Shown here: positions 43,915 through 53,565 of the stretch, in pieces
Position numbering within the stretch: position 1 is the stretch's first letter
Layout: every line of letters begins with the position of its first letter
Program-made: the position numbers and the translations under genes
The notes under the pieces: model-generated
Seen by the model: the letters and a program-made list of their open reading frames with translations, nothing else
What the model was told of the DNA's origin: nothing
Database searches by the model: none
Assembly (NCBI RefSeq): GCF_024105655.1
Contig: NZ_JAAAMH010000010.1
Span: 1-64,000 of the forward strand
DNA length: 64,000 bases
Direction of reading: 5' to 3'
Source: Aliihoeflea sp. 40Bstr573
Lineage (GTDB): Bacteria > Pseudomonadota > Alphaproteobacteria > Rhizobiales > Rhizobiaceae

Positions 43915-44316
43915 TCACCAGCCCCACTGGAAGGTGGCGCCGGTGCGGCCATTGCCGTTCTGGATGATTTGGCCGCTCGTGCCGCGTCCGAACTGGAACA
44001 GTCCGTAGCGGTTGTCGTTGCCGGCCTGGGTGATCGTCCCGTTGTGGCCGCTGCCACGCTGGCTGACGACGCCGAGATTTCCGCGACCGTCCTGCGCGAC
44101 GCCCGCCGAGTTGTTGCGGCCCTTCTGGATGATCGAGGCGCCGCCGCGGACGTCGCTATACATCTGGTAGAGCGCGAGGCCGGTACGCATCGCCCGGTCT
44201 TCCTGGCTGTTGGTCGGAGCGACGTGAATCGAAAGCTGGCCGTTCGCGGCCGCCGGGACCGTCGTGACTGGCAGGGCGATGGCGAGGGCGAGGGCAGCGG
44301 CGGCGAGACGGGTCAT
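43915..44316 (-). CDS. Curlin-repeat protein (CsgB/CsgA-like minor subunit)
   Basis: A 133-residue exported protein with a signal peptide ending VPAAA|NG. After residue 60 it has curlin-type repeats with regularly spaced Gln/Asn and Gly: IIQKGRNNSAGVAQDGRGN, VVSQRGSGHNGTITQAGNDN, LFQFGRGTSGQIIQNGNG. Such strands stack into an amyloid beta-helix. It is the last of three co-oriented curli-related genes. The longer non-repeat N-terminal part makes it look like a nucleator (CsgB-like) rather than the major subunit, but this is inferred. Confidence 0.75.
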   Translation of the reverse strand: MTRLAAAALALAIALPVTTVPAAANGQLSIHVAPTNSQEDRAMRTGLALYQMYSDVRGGASIIQKGRNNSAGVAQDGRGNLGVVSQRGSGHNGTITQAGNDNRYGLFQFGRGTSGQIIQNGNGRTGATFQWGW

Positions 44317-44441
44317 GCTGGTTTTCCTTCGATCTGCGAAGCAATGTGTGAGGCTGACGCGATCATGGCGCGTCCCGGCTGAACCGACCGCGAATGACCC
44401 ATTCAGAAGCCGTTCATCGCTGCCGTCCGCCCAAACGCAAG

Positions 44442-44464
44442 CGCCCCGGACAGACCGGGGCGCA
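44442..44464 (-). terminator. Hairpin after csgH
   Basis: GCGCCCCGG / CCGGGGCGC form a perfect 9-bp stem with a 5-base loop, 23 bases past the csgH stop and followed on the minus strand by TTGCGTTTG. It may partly terminate transcription before the last curlin gene. Confidence 0.6.
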
Positions 44465-44487
44465 AGAACAGAAAGGCGGCGGACAGA

Positions 44488-44883
44488 TCAGGCGCGGATG
44501 TTGCAGGGTATCGTCTTGCCGCCGGCTTCGACCGTGAGGTCGATTGCGTAGGCCCGCGCATTGCCGCCAAGCGATACCTGGCCGAGCATGGTCTTCTCGC
44601 CAGCCGCGGCAGCAAAGTCGCCGCCCTGGCGGATGTTGGTCCCGCTGCCGCTGACGCGCAGCGTGTAGGAGCCGGAAAGTGCGCTCGGGCTCGTCACCAC
44701 GCCTTCGATGATGGTCATGCCGCCCGAGCTTCGAGTGAGAATCTCGCAGACCGGCGACGAGGCTGTCGCGGCTGGCTGGCCGGTGCCCGTCGCGCCCGCT
44801 GTGCACGCCATGAGCACGGCGGAGCCGAGGACGGCGAGCGGGGCGGCCATGCGGGAAAGGCCGGATCGTGCATTCAGGGTCAT
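44488..44883 (-). CDS. csgH: Curli assembly protein CsgH
   Basis: A 131-residue small periplasmic or lipoprotein-type protein. The signal ends at a lipobox-like LMAC (about residues 24-27). The mature domain (CEILTRSSGGMTIIEGVV...SGSYTLRVSGSGTNIRQGGDF...CNI) is an immunoglobulin-like beta-sandwich typical of CsgH, the alphaproteobacterial chaperone that delays curlin aggregation. It is flanked by two curlin-repeat genes. ATG 44883 is preferred; a GTG at 44916 is open upstream. Confidence 0.82.
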   Translation of the reverse strand: MTLNARSGLSRMAAPLAVLGSAVLMACTAGATGTGQPAATASSPVCEILTRSSGGMTIIEGVVTSPSALSGSYTLRVSGSGTNIRQGGDFAAAAGEKTMLGQVSLGGNARAYAIDLTVEAGGKTIPCNIRA

Positions 44884-44935
44884 CGCTGTTGCCTTTCGTT
44901 TTGAGAATACTGTCACGAGGTGTCGCAGAACAGTC

Positions 44936-44961
44936 GGGCGGCCTGGGATGGCCGGCCGCCC
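44936..44961 (-). terminator. Hairpin after the major curlin gene
   Basis: GGGCGGCC / GGCCGCCC arms with a 10-base loop, directly past the curlin stop codon. Without a U-tract it probably stabilises the abundant curlin mRNA or gives partial termination before csgH. Confidence 0.5.
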
Positions 44962-44969
44962 TTGCTTGA

Positions 44970-45404
44970 TTAGCGGCAGGTCTGGACGAAAGCCGCGATG
45001 TTGCCAGAGCCGGTCTGCTGGGTCGAGGCGTCGCAGTTGCGGCCGACCTGAACGCCAGCCGAGATGTTGCCGCGACCGTCCTGGATGACGACGGCGTTGT
45101 GGCCGGAGCCGAACTGTCCGACGCCGCCGGAATTGCGGCTGCCGCGCTGCTCGACCACCGAGCGGTTGCGCCAGCCGTTCTGGCCGATCGCGACCGTGTT
45201 GCGCCAGCCGTTCTGGTAGCCGGCAGCGTTGTTGCTGCGACCTTCCTGGTAGATGCCGGTCGAGTTGCGGGCACCCTGCTGGGAACCGCCGGCTTCGTTG
45301 CGGGCGCCGTACTGGTCGATCCAGATGGAGTTGGCGGAAGCGGGCATCGACGAGGCGCCCATCAGGGCAGCAAGGGCGGCGGCGAGGACGAGCTTGGCGT
45401 TCAT
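44970..45404 (-). CDS. csgA: Curlin-repeat protein (major subunit, CsgA-like)
   Basis: A 144-residue exported protein, signal peptide ending SMPASA|NS. The mature part is almost wholly five to six curlin repeats of about 20-22 residues with Gln/Asn ladder positions: IWIDQYGARNEAGGSQQG, GIYQEGRSNNAAGYQNG, AIGQNGWRN, VVEQRGSRNSGGVGQFG, VIQDGRGNISAGVQVG. Two Cys near the C terminus may form a disulfide. AGGAG precedes ATG. First gene of csgA-csgH-curlin. Symbol assigned from repeat content and position. Confidence 0.8.
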   Translation of the reverse strand: MNAKLVLAAALAALMGASSMPASANSIWIDQYGARNEAGGSQQGARNSTGIYQEGRSNNAAGYQNGWRNTVAIGQNGWRNRSVVEQRGSRNSGGVGQFGSGHNAVVIQDGRGNISAGVQVGRNCDASTQQTGSGNIAAFVQTCR

Positions 45405-45422
45405 GGCGAGTGCACTCCTGGT

Positions 45423-45486
45423 GTTCGGTTCCGGTCCCGGCGGGACTTCGTTTGGACGCTTGGATATTTGTCCACCGGAACCGAAC
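45423..45486. repeat. 13-bp perfect inverted repeat in the csgA promoter region
   Basis: GTTCGGTTCCGGT (45423-45435) and ACCGGAACCGAAC (45474-45486) are exact inverted copies 38 bases apart, directly upstream of csgA and downstream of the MFS gene's end. They could be paired regulator sites or fold into a leader/terminator stem. Confidence 0.7.
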
Positions 45487-45504
45487 GCAGGCTGAAGCGT
45501 GCGT

Positions 45505-46740
45505 TCACCAGTCGTTCAGCGGCCGGTCAGCGGCACGCCTCGCATCGCGCCAGGCGTAAAGCCAGATCGCAAGGCCGAGCAGCGCCAGCACCGTGCCGAC
45601 GAAACCGGCGGACGGGAACCCGTAACCCATCGTGATGACGATGCCGGCGAGGAAGGGCCCGAGCGCATTGGCGGCGTTGAACGCACTGTGATTGAGCGCG
45701 GCGGCCAGCGTCTGCGCGTCCTGCGCGACATCCATCAAACGGGTCTGCAGGACGGCGCCAAGGCTGCCGAAGAAACCGATCAGCAGGATCACGGCGCTGA
45801 TGGTCCAGACATTGCCGGCGGCAAGAGGGAACAGCGTCAAAGATGCGGCGCTTGCCAGCATGAACCAGACCGGCGTCGCCATCAGATTGCGGTCGGCGGC
45901 CCGCCCGGCGGCGATCGTTCCGAGCGTCATGCCGACGCCGTAGATGGCGATGACGACCGGTACCACCCAAGCGTCGACGCGGGTGACTTCGAGCAGCGTG
46001 GAGGCGGTGAAGGAGTAGACCGCGAAGAAACCTCCGAAGCCGACCGCGCCCGTGGCAAGCGTCAGCCAGACCTGCTTGTTCTGCAGGGCTGAAAGTTCGC
46101 GCATCGGGCTCGCCGCAGCATCAGGCCGGTCGAAGGGCGCGAATGCGGCGATCATCGCCATCGTTGCCAGCGCCAGAAGGCCAGGCAGGGCGAAGCCCCA
46201 GCGCCAGCCAGCGTGCTGGCCGATGAAGGTTGCAAGCGCGACGCCGAAGATCATCGCGATCGTCAGTCCGAGCATGATCGAGGAGACGGCCTGCGCGCGC
46301 TTGTTGGGGGGCACCAGCGAGGCGGCGAGAAGGGCAGCGATGCCGAAATAGGCGCCATGCGGCAGACCGCTCAGGAAGCGGAAGCCGATCAGCCAGCCAT
46401 AGGAGGGCGAAATCGCGCTCAGGCAGTTGGCGATGCCGAACACCGCCATCAGCGCGATCAGCAGGAACTTGCGCGACAGACGCGCCGACAAGACCGCGAT
46501 GATCGGCGCGCCGACGACGACACCGAGCGCGTAGGCGCTGATCGCGTGCGCGGCCATTGGCTCGGAGACGTGAAGCCCGGCGGCGAAGTAGGGCAGGAGG
46601 CTCATCGCGGCGAATTCGGTCGTGCCGATCGCGAAGCCGCCCATGGCGAGCGCGAGGATCGTCAGCGGCACGTTGGTCACGGCCAGTTCGCTGGCCGGGA
46701 TATCGGCGGGCGCGGCGATGGTCGCAGAGGCGTCTTGCAT
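45505..46740 (-). CDS. MFS transporter (DHA1, AraJ/YdhP-like)
   Basis: A 411-residue 12-helix major facilitator. The opening helix LTILALAMGGFAIGTTEFAAM (quoted in part: MGGFAIGTTEFAAM) and motif A LSARLSRKFLL are characteristic of the arabinose-efflux/AraJ group; motif C appears as IGQHAGWRWGFALPG. A 20-residue Ala-rich N-terminal tail precedes the first helix. It likely exports sugars, purines or drugs; substrate unknown. No clear ribosome binding site. Confidence 0.82.
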   Translation of the reverse strand: MQDASATIAAPADIPASELAVTNVPLTILALAMGGFAIGTTEFAAMSLLPYFAAGLHVSEPMAAHAISAYALGVVVGAPIIAVLSARLSRKFLLIALMAVFGIANCLSAISPSYGWLIGFRFLSGLPHGAYFGIAALLAASLVPPNKRAQAVSSIMLGLTIAMIFGVALATFIGQHAGWRWGFALPGLLALATMAMIAAFAPFDRPDAAASPMRELSALQNKQVWLTLATGAVGFGGFFAVYSFTASTLLEVTRVDAWVVPVVIAIYGVGMTLGTIAAGRAADRNLMATPVWFMLASAASLTLFPLAAGNVWTISAVILLIGFFGSLGAVLQTRLMDVAQDAQTLAAALNHSAFNAANALGPFLAGIVITMGYGFPSAGFVGTVLALLGLAIWLYAWRDARRAADRPLNDW

Positions 46741-46866
46741 GGGAGGGGTCCATCTGAAGCATGAAAGCGGGGTGCGGCTCCTCCCGACGCACGCCGCCGA
46801 AGCTAGTGCCGCTGGCTCGCAGCGACAATGCGTGCGGGCGCAGGCGCACCATGCACAAATGGAGGG

Positions 46867-47544
46867 TCAGGTCGCCTTCTTCGCTAGCCAGATGACGTGG
46901 CGGGCGCCGCGCTTCGAGCGGCTGGCGCGTACGCGCATTTCCTCGATCGCGAAGCCGGATTGGCGCAGCCGCGCCGCAAAGCGCGCGTCCGGCCCCTGCG
47001 ACCAGACGGCAAGCATGCCTCCCGGCTTGAGTGCTGCGCGGGCGGCGGCGAGACCGCGATGGGCGTAGAGCGCGTCATTGGCCTCGATCGTCAGGCCTTC
47101 CGGGCCGTTGTCGACGTCGAGCAGAACCGCATCGTAGACGGCGTTCGCCTTGCCGACGACCTTGGCGACGTCGCTCTCGATGATCGTCACGCGCGGATCT
47201 TCGAGGCTACCGGCATGGAGTTCTGCCATCTGGCCGCGCGCCCAGCGCACGACCGCAGGCACCAGTTCCACCACTTCGATCCGAGCTTCAGCCGGGAAGG
47301 CGGCAAGCGCGGCGCGCAAGGTGAAGCCCATGCCGAGCCCGCCGATCAGGATCGACGGCTTCAATGTGTCGGCGAGACGTTCCTGCGTCAGGGTCGCCAG
47401 CGCCTCTTCCGAGCCGGAAAGGCGGCTGTTCATCAGTTCGTTCGCGCCGAGCATGATCGAGAATTCGGTGCCGCGCTGCTTGAGGCGCAGGCGCTCCCTG
47501 CCGCCGGGCGCTTGCGCGGAATCGAGTTCAACCCAAGGGATCAT
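46867..47544 (-). CDS. Spermidine synthase-like / SAM-dependent methyltransferase-fold protein
   Basis: A 225-residue Rossmann-fold protein with LIGGLGMGFTLRAAL (SAM-binding glycine loop), the acidic end of strand two VEVVELVPAV and the motif VYDAVLLDVDNGPEGL. It resembles spermine/spermidine synthases but lacks the N-terminal domain, as do many bacterial spermidine-synthase-like proteins annotated only by fold. Its reaction is not known. Single gene between the MFS and the inhibitor lipoprotein. Confidence 0.75.
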   Translation of the reverse strand: MIPWVELDSAQAPGGRERLRLKQRGTEFSIMLGANELMNSRLSGSEEALATLTQERLADTLKPSILIGGLGMGFTLRAALAAFPAEARIEVVELVPAVVRWARGQMAELHAGSLEDPRVTIIESDVAKVVGKANAVYDAVLLDVDNGPEGLTIEANDALYAHRGLAAARAALKPGGMLAVWSQGPDARFAARLRQSGFAIEEMRVRASRSKRGARHVIWLAKKAT

Positions 47545-47604
47545 GTCAGGCCTCGCATCTGGTCGTCCCGCCTGTAGGGCCTGACGGCGGTGGGGTCCAG
47601 AGCG

Positions 47605-48255
47605 TTATCGCTGACGCCAGAGAGTGACCGGAGTGCCGTTGGCGAGCTGGCCGGAATAGTAGTCGGGCCCGTCGCGCTTCAGCACCGCGATGCGGTTGCC
47701 GTTCGAGGCATAGAGCAGGAACTCCGCCTCGAGCCCGGTCATCGTCTCGTCGAGCCGCCAATCATTGGCATTGGCAAGTTGCGAGTTTCGGCAGCCGGAG
47801 GGTTGCGCGGTGCCGCGCGGCGGGTTTGTCCCGCTCCAGCTCGATTGTGATTGAATGGCAATGGTGCAGCCGCAATTCGGGGCGCCGTCGGTCGCCTGCC
47901 ATGTGCCGCGAATATCGAATTCGGAAGGCAAAGCGCGCGCCGCCACCGTGCCCGCGACCGCGCCGCCGACAGGGCCTGCGACCATGGTTCCCGCGCTGGT
48001 GATCGCGCCACGACCGACATTCTTGCCGACATTCCAGGCCGTCGCGGTGCCGAAGGCGGTCATCCGGTCCGGCTTGGCCGGCGGTCCGGACGGCAGACGC
48101 GTCGTGCATTGCATCGGGCCGATGAAGCCCGGCGTAGCCGCCGTCTCGGTGCCGGCACCCGCGACATCGCCCGACTGGCAGGCGGCGACCAGCATGGCTG
48201 TTGCGACCAGCGCGCAAAGAGTGATGGATCGGTGATTCAATGTGTGTCCCCGCAT
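47605..48255 (-). CDS. Lipoprotein with AprI/Inh-type metalloprotease-inhibitor domain
   Basis: A 216-residue exported protein; the lipobox LVAAC lies near residue 26. A Gly/Ala-rich middle (NVGKNVGRGAITSAGTMVAG, then PVGGAVAG) resembles membrane-associated glycine-zipper segments. The C-terminal ~95 residues (FDIRGTWQATDGAPNCGCTI ... LAVLKRDGPDYYSG-like) match the AprI/Inh beta-barrel that blocks serralysin-type metalloproteases. ATG 48255 is chosen because AGGAG sits 6 bases upstream. No protease gene adjoins it; it could guard the periplasm. Confidence 0.78.
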   Translation of the reverse strand: MRGHTLNHRSITLCALVATAMLVAACQSGDVAGAGTETAATPGFIGPMQCTTRLPSGPPAKPDRMTAFGTATAWNVGKNVGRGAITSAGTMVAGPVGGAVAGTVAARALPSEFDIRGTWQATDGAPNCGCTIAIQSQSSWSGTNPPRGTAQPSGCRNSQLANANDWRLDETMTGLEAEFLLYASNGNRIAVLKRDGPDYYSGQLANGTPVTLWRQR

Positions 48256-48295
48256 CCACATCTCCTGCGGAAGGACCATGGCGAGAGTTTGATCG

Positions 48296-49567
48296 TCAGC
48301 TGAAACGGCGCGCGGCGTCGATGGCGAGCCCGAGACCGACCGCGCCGAACTGGTCGGCGGCGGTGAAGCGCGCGCCGGGCAGGCGGGTTTCCGCCGCCGC
48401 GCGAACGGCCGGCACCAGCGCGCCGCCGCCAGTCAGGATGACCGTGGACATGTCGCCGGCGCGGACGCCGGCCTTCGCCAGCGCATCCTCGATCGACGCG
48501 CCGATGCGCGAGACCAGGTCGGCCGTCGCCTCGTCGAACTCGGCGCGACTTACGGCGACGTCGAGGCTGAGGCCGGGCTCGGTGAGCGCGATGCGCGTCG
48601 TGTCCTCGTCGGTCAGCGCGATCTTCGCTTTCTCCACCTCGGCGGCCAGTCGATGGCCGGAGCGATACTTCAGGAGATGGGCGTAGCGGTCGAGTTTTTC
48701 GGGTTCGGCCGCCTCGCGCGTCAGCGCCTGGATGTCGCGCGCGTTCTTGGGCGTATAAAGCGTGTTGATGCGGTGCCAGGTCGCCATGTCGTTGAAATAC
48801 CAGACCGGCAGTTGCCGCTTGCCGTCCTTCGTGCCCGAGCCGAGCCCGAAATGCGGCATCGCCTTGGCGATGTTCAGCTGGCGGTCGAAATCCGTTCCGC
48901 CGACATGGACGCCGGCCGTGCTCAATATGTCGCTCGACCGGTCGAGATCGCGGGCGCGGTCAGGGGACAAACGAAGCACGGAAAAGTCCGACGTGCCGCC
49001 GCCGATGTCGACCACCAGCGCGAGTTCCTCGCCATTGATCAAACGCTCGTAGTGGAGCGCTGCGGCGACCGGCTCGAACTGGAATTCGATATGGGAAAAG
49101 CCTTCCGCCCGGGCCGCCGCCTCGAGTTGGCCCTGCGCCTGCGCGTCCGCCGCATCGTCCTCATCGATGAAGCGGACGGGACGACCGAGCACAACCGCCT
49201 CCGGCACGCCACCTTCCTGCCCCTCGATCTGCTCGCGCAGATGGCGCAAATAGCGCCCGATCAGTCCCTCGAAGGTCATGCGGTCGCGCCCGACCTGCGT
49301 CGTCTCCTTCATCAGCGAGGTGCCGAGGATGGACTTCAGTGCCCGCATGAAGCGCCCTTCCGCGCCGTCCATGTATTCGAAGACGGCGGCGCGGCCGAAA
49401 TAGGTGCCGCCATCCTCGAGGCTGAAGAACAGCGCGGACGGGATCGTCAGATGATGGCCTTCGAGCGGGATCAGCCGTGGCTCGGCGCCGCGCACGCACA
49501 GCCCCACGGTCGAGTTGGTGGTGCCGAAATCGATGCCGCAGGCGGTGGTGGACATGGGTCTGCTCAT
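48296..49567 (-). CDS. Hsp70-family protein (YegD-like)
   Basis: A 423-residue DnaK-like ATPase without the peptide-binding domain: phosphate 1 motif CGIDFGTTNSTVGL, phosphate 2 VVDIGGGTSDFSV, adenosine motif VILTGGGALVPAV. The size matches YegD-type chaperone homologues, whose clients are unknown. A second ATG at 49555 could be the start; neither has a clear ribosome binding site. Divergent from ettA. Confidence 0.85.
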   Translation of the reverse strand: MSRPMSTTACGIDFGTTNSTVGLCVRGAEPRLIPLEGHHLTIPSALFFSLEDGGTYFGRAAVFEYMDGAEGRFMRALKSILGTSLMKETTQVGRDRMTFEGLIGRYLRHLREQIEGQEGGVPEAVVLGRPVRFIDEDDAADAQAQGQLEAAARAEGFSHIEFQFEPVAAALHYERLINGEELALVVDIGGGTSDFSVLRLSPDRARDLDRSSDILSTAGVHVGGTDFDRQLNIAKAMPHFGLGSGTKDGKRQLPVWYFNDMATWHRINTLYTPKNARDIQALTREAAEPEKLDRYAHLLKYRSGHRLAAEVEKAKIALTDEDTTRIALTEPGLSLDVAVSRAEFDEATADLVSRIGASIEDALAKAGVRAGDMSTVILTGGGALVPAVRAAAETRLPGARFTAADQFGAVGLGLAIDAARRFS

Positions 49568-49758
49568 GAAATGCGCCGCACCGGCGCGTAGGGCGCAATC
49601 CGGGGCGGTTAAGGGAAGGGCGCTCCCTCTAGCCGATCACGGAGCAGATGGAAAGGGCGGTCGAAGGCCATCCCCCGCATTGCTCCCGGCGCTCGTTTCA
49701 CCTACATACGGCGCGACGAAATTCCCCCGACCCAGAAGAACGGAGTTCGACGCGCGCC

Positions 49759-51408
<1,650 letters not shown>

Positions 51409-51422
51409 TGCACGCAATCGCG

Positions 51423-51456
51423 TTCCGGCCGCAAACAATTGTTATGGCGGCCGGAA
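51423..51456. terminator. Inverted repeat after ettA
   Basis: TTCCGGCCGC and GCGGCCGGAA are exact 10-bp arms around a 14-base AT-rich loop containing AACAATTGTT, 15 bases past the ettA stop. No U-tract. The right arm overlaps the GGAAC of the downstream EcfG-like promoter. Confidence 0.55.
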
Positions 51457-51477
51457 CCAATTGTCGGCAGAAGTGTT
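51453..51477 (+). promoter_or_regulatory. EcfG-type (general stress response) promoter candidate
   Basis: GGAAC at 51453-51457, a 16-base spacer, then TGTT at 51474-51477; the alphaproteobacterial EcfG consensus is GGAAC-N16/17-CGTT. It lies about 48 bases before the HWE kinase start codon. Confidence 0.5.
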
Positions 51478-51524
51478 TCCGGGCTTAATGAGGGGCTGGT
51501 GGCGCAGGGCGCCGTTCAGGGAAC

Positions 51525-52994
51525 ATGCCGAATATCGATTTCAAGCAACTCTTTCATCGGCTTACCAGCCCCTACATGATCGTCGACAGGCAGTATCGCT
51601 ATGTCGCGGTCAATCCCGCCTATGAGAAGGCGGTGATGCGATCTCAAGGCGAGGTCGAAGGCCGGTCGCTGTTCGAGATATTTCCGAATGACGGCGAGAG
51701 TGGTCGTGCGCTGCGCGCGTCGTTTGAACGCGTGTTCGTCACCGGCGAGACCGACACCATCGCGTATATTCCATACGACATCCCGCGTCCGGCCTCCCAG
51801 GGCGGTGGCATGGAGAAGCGCTACTGGACGGCGGTTCACGTGCCGCTGACCGACAATGAGGGCAACGTGGCCTACCTCCTGCAGAACACGGTCGACGTCA
51901 CCGACATCGTGCGCTTGCGCGAGGCCGCTTCGCTGCCCTACCGGAGCTACTCGCCCGAGACGCAGCTCGTGGAGCGCGCGCGCGAGGCGGAGAACGCCCA
52001 TCGCAGCCTCCTTGCGGAAAGCGCCGAATTCCGCCGCATGTTCGAGCAGGCACCGGGCTTCATTGCGGTGCTGACAGGCAGGGAACACGTCTTTACCTTT
52101 GCCAACGAGGCCTATACGCGCCTGGTCGGCGGACGGCAGGTGATCGGCAAGCCCGTCTCCGATGCGTTGCCGGAGGTGGCGGGGCAGGGCTTTATCGAGA
52201 TGCTCGACCATGTCTACACGACAGGCGAGACGCGGGGCGGGGAGGGCATGCGTATCCTGCTGCAATCCCCCAGCGGCGAATTGCAGGAGCGCTATCTCGA
52301 CTTTTCCTACGATGCGGTGCGCAATCTGGAAGGCGAGATCACCGGCGTCTTCGTGCAGGGCATGGACCGCACCGAAGCGGTGAAGACGCTGAAGCACCAG
52401 CGCCTGCTGCTTGACGAGCTCAACCACCGCGTCAAGAACACGCTGGCGACGGTGCAGTCCATCGCTGCCCAGACCCTGCGTGCTGCACCTGACCTGGCGA
52501 CCGCGCGAAAGGATTTTGAGGGGCGCATCGTGGCGCTTTCCAAGGCGCACAATCTTTTGTCGCAGACCGCGTGGGACTCGACCACGATGGCGGCCCTTAT
52601 CGCGCACGAGCTCGGGCATTATGATCGCGACCGGATATCGAGCCAGGGCCCGGACGTTACACTCAATCCGAAGGCATCGATTGCGGTCGCGATGGTGTTG
52701 CACGAGCTTTCCACCAACGCCGCCAAATACGGCGCGTTGAGCGGCGAGGCGGGCCGTCTCGATCTTGCCTGGTGGGTCGACGATGCCAATGGCGAGTTGC
52801 GGATCGACTGGAACGAGACCGGCGGCCCCCCGGTTTCGGCGCCGTCACGCACCGGCTTCGGCTCGCGGATGATGAACCTCGTCATGCGAGGCGAGTTGAA
52901 CGGCGCCGTCGATGCACGCTATGAACCGCAGGGTTTCGCCTGTGCCTTGCAGATACCTTATTCATCCTATGGCAGGACCACGCATGTCGACTGA
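51525..52994 (+). CDS. PAS-domain HWE-family sensor histidine kinase
   Basis: A 489-residue soluble kinase with two PAS domains (about 10-130 and 165-285) and a C-terminal HWE kinase: H-box LLLDELNHRVKNTLATVQS (His301), the N-box VLHELSTNAAKYGALSG (Asn398) and WxE-type DWNETGGPPV, then GFGSRMM. There is no transmembrane segment, so it senses an internal signal, perhaps through a PAS-bound cofactor. Overlaps the receiver gene by 11 bases. An EcfG-like promoter lies upstream; HWE kinases often feed the general stress response in this class. Confidence 0.9.
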   Translation: MPNIDFKQLFHRLTSPYMIVDRQYRYVAVNPAYEKAVMRSQGEVEGRSLFEIFPNDGESGRALRASFERVFVTGETDTIAYIPYDIPRPASQGGGMEKRYWTAVHVPLTDNEGNVAYLLQNTVDVTDIVRLREAASLPYRSYSPETQLVERAREAENAHRSLLAESAEFRRMFEQAPGFIAVLTGREHVFTFANEAYTRLVGGRQVIGKPVSDALPEVAGQGFIEMLDHVYTTGETRGGEGMRILLQSPSGELQERYLDFSYDAVRNLEGEITGVFVQGMDRTEAVKTLKHQRLLLDELNHRVKNTLATVQSIAAQTLRAAPDLATARKDFEGRIVALSKAHNLLSQTAWDSTTMAALIAHELGHYDRDRISSQGPDVTLNPKASIAVAMVLHELSTNAAKYGALSGEAGRLDLAWWVDDANGELRIDWNETGGPPVSAPSRTGFGSRMMNLVMRGELNGAVDARYEPQGFACALQIPYSSYGRTTHVD

Positions 52995-53367
52995 CGCTGC
53001 GAGCAAACTGGAAGGGCTGAGCGTGTTCGTCGTCGAGGACGAAGCGCTCGTCGCGCTCAACCTCGAAGACATGCTGGCCGATTTGGGCTGCACCATCGTC
53101 GGGCCGGCGATGCGGGTTGCCAAGGCGCAGGAGATGCTGGCGCAGGCGCTTCAGGCCGACGTCGCCATCCTCGATGTCAACGTCGCCGGCGAACTGGTCT
53201 TCCCCGTCGCGGAGGAACTGGCCTCCAAGGGCATTCCGATCATATTCGCCACCGGTTACGGGCAGGCTGGCCTTCCCGAAGCCTGGCACGGGAATACGAT
53301 CCTGCAGAAGCCCTATACGATGGAAGACGTCTCGGGCAGCCTGTCAAAGGCGGTTCGGCGGAGCTGA
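52984..53367 (+). CDS. Single-domain response regulator (receiver only)
   Basis: A 127-residue CheY-like receiver: acidic pocket VVEDEALVALN (E18, D19), phospho-acceptor Asp64 (AILDVNVAGE) and Lys109 (LQKPYT). No output domain. It overlaps the HWE kinase gene and is presumably its phosphorylation partner, acting through protein interaction or as a phosphate sink. Start ATG 52984. Confidence 0.9.
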   Translation: MSTDAASKLEGLSVFVVEDEALVALNLEDMLADLGCTIVGPAMRVAKAQEMLAQALQADVAILDVNVAGELVFPVAEELASKGIPIIFATGYGQAGLPEAWHGNTILQKPYTMEDVSGSLSKAVRRS

Positions 53368-53565
53368 CTTCGCCGATCTGTGGAGAACGTCGCGTTTCGC
53401 AGTCGCATCTGCGATTGTTCGATACGCTTTGACCAAAATGCTGTTTGCCTTAATCGGGCATAAAGGTTGCTTGCGCGACCTTGCATGATCGGCCGGCGGG
53501 GAAAAGAGGCGTGCGGCTTTGTCTTGGCCATGTGCTGTGGCCCTCGTACCGGCGAATGAGCGAGA

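Noticed and set aside
44970-45404. Regularly spaced repeats that might be a CRISPR array
   Set aside because: They are curlin protein repeats: degenerate at DNA level, in frame with a signal peptide, and without constant direct repeats.
45423-45486. Inverted repeat ends of an insertion sequence near csgA
   Set aside because: Only 38 bases lie between the arms, no transposase is present, and the position fits a promoter or leader structure.
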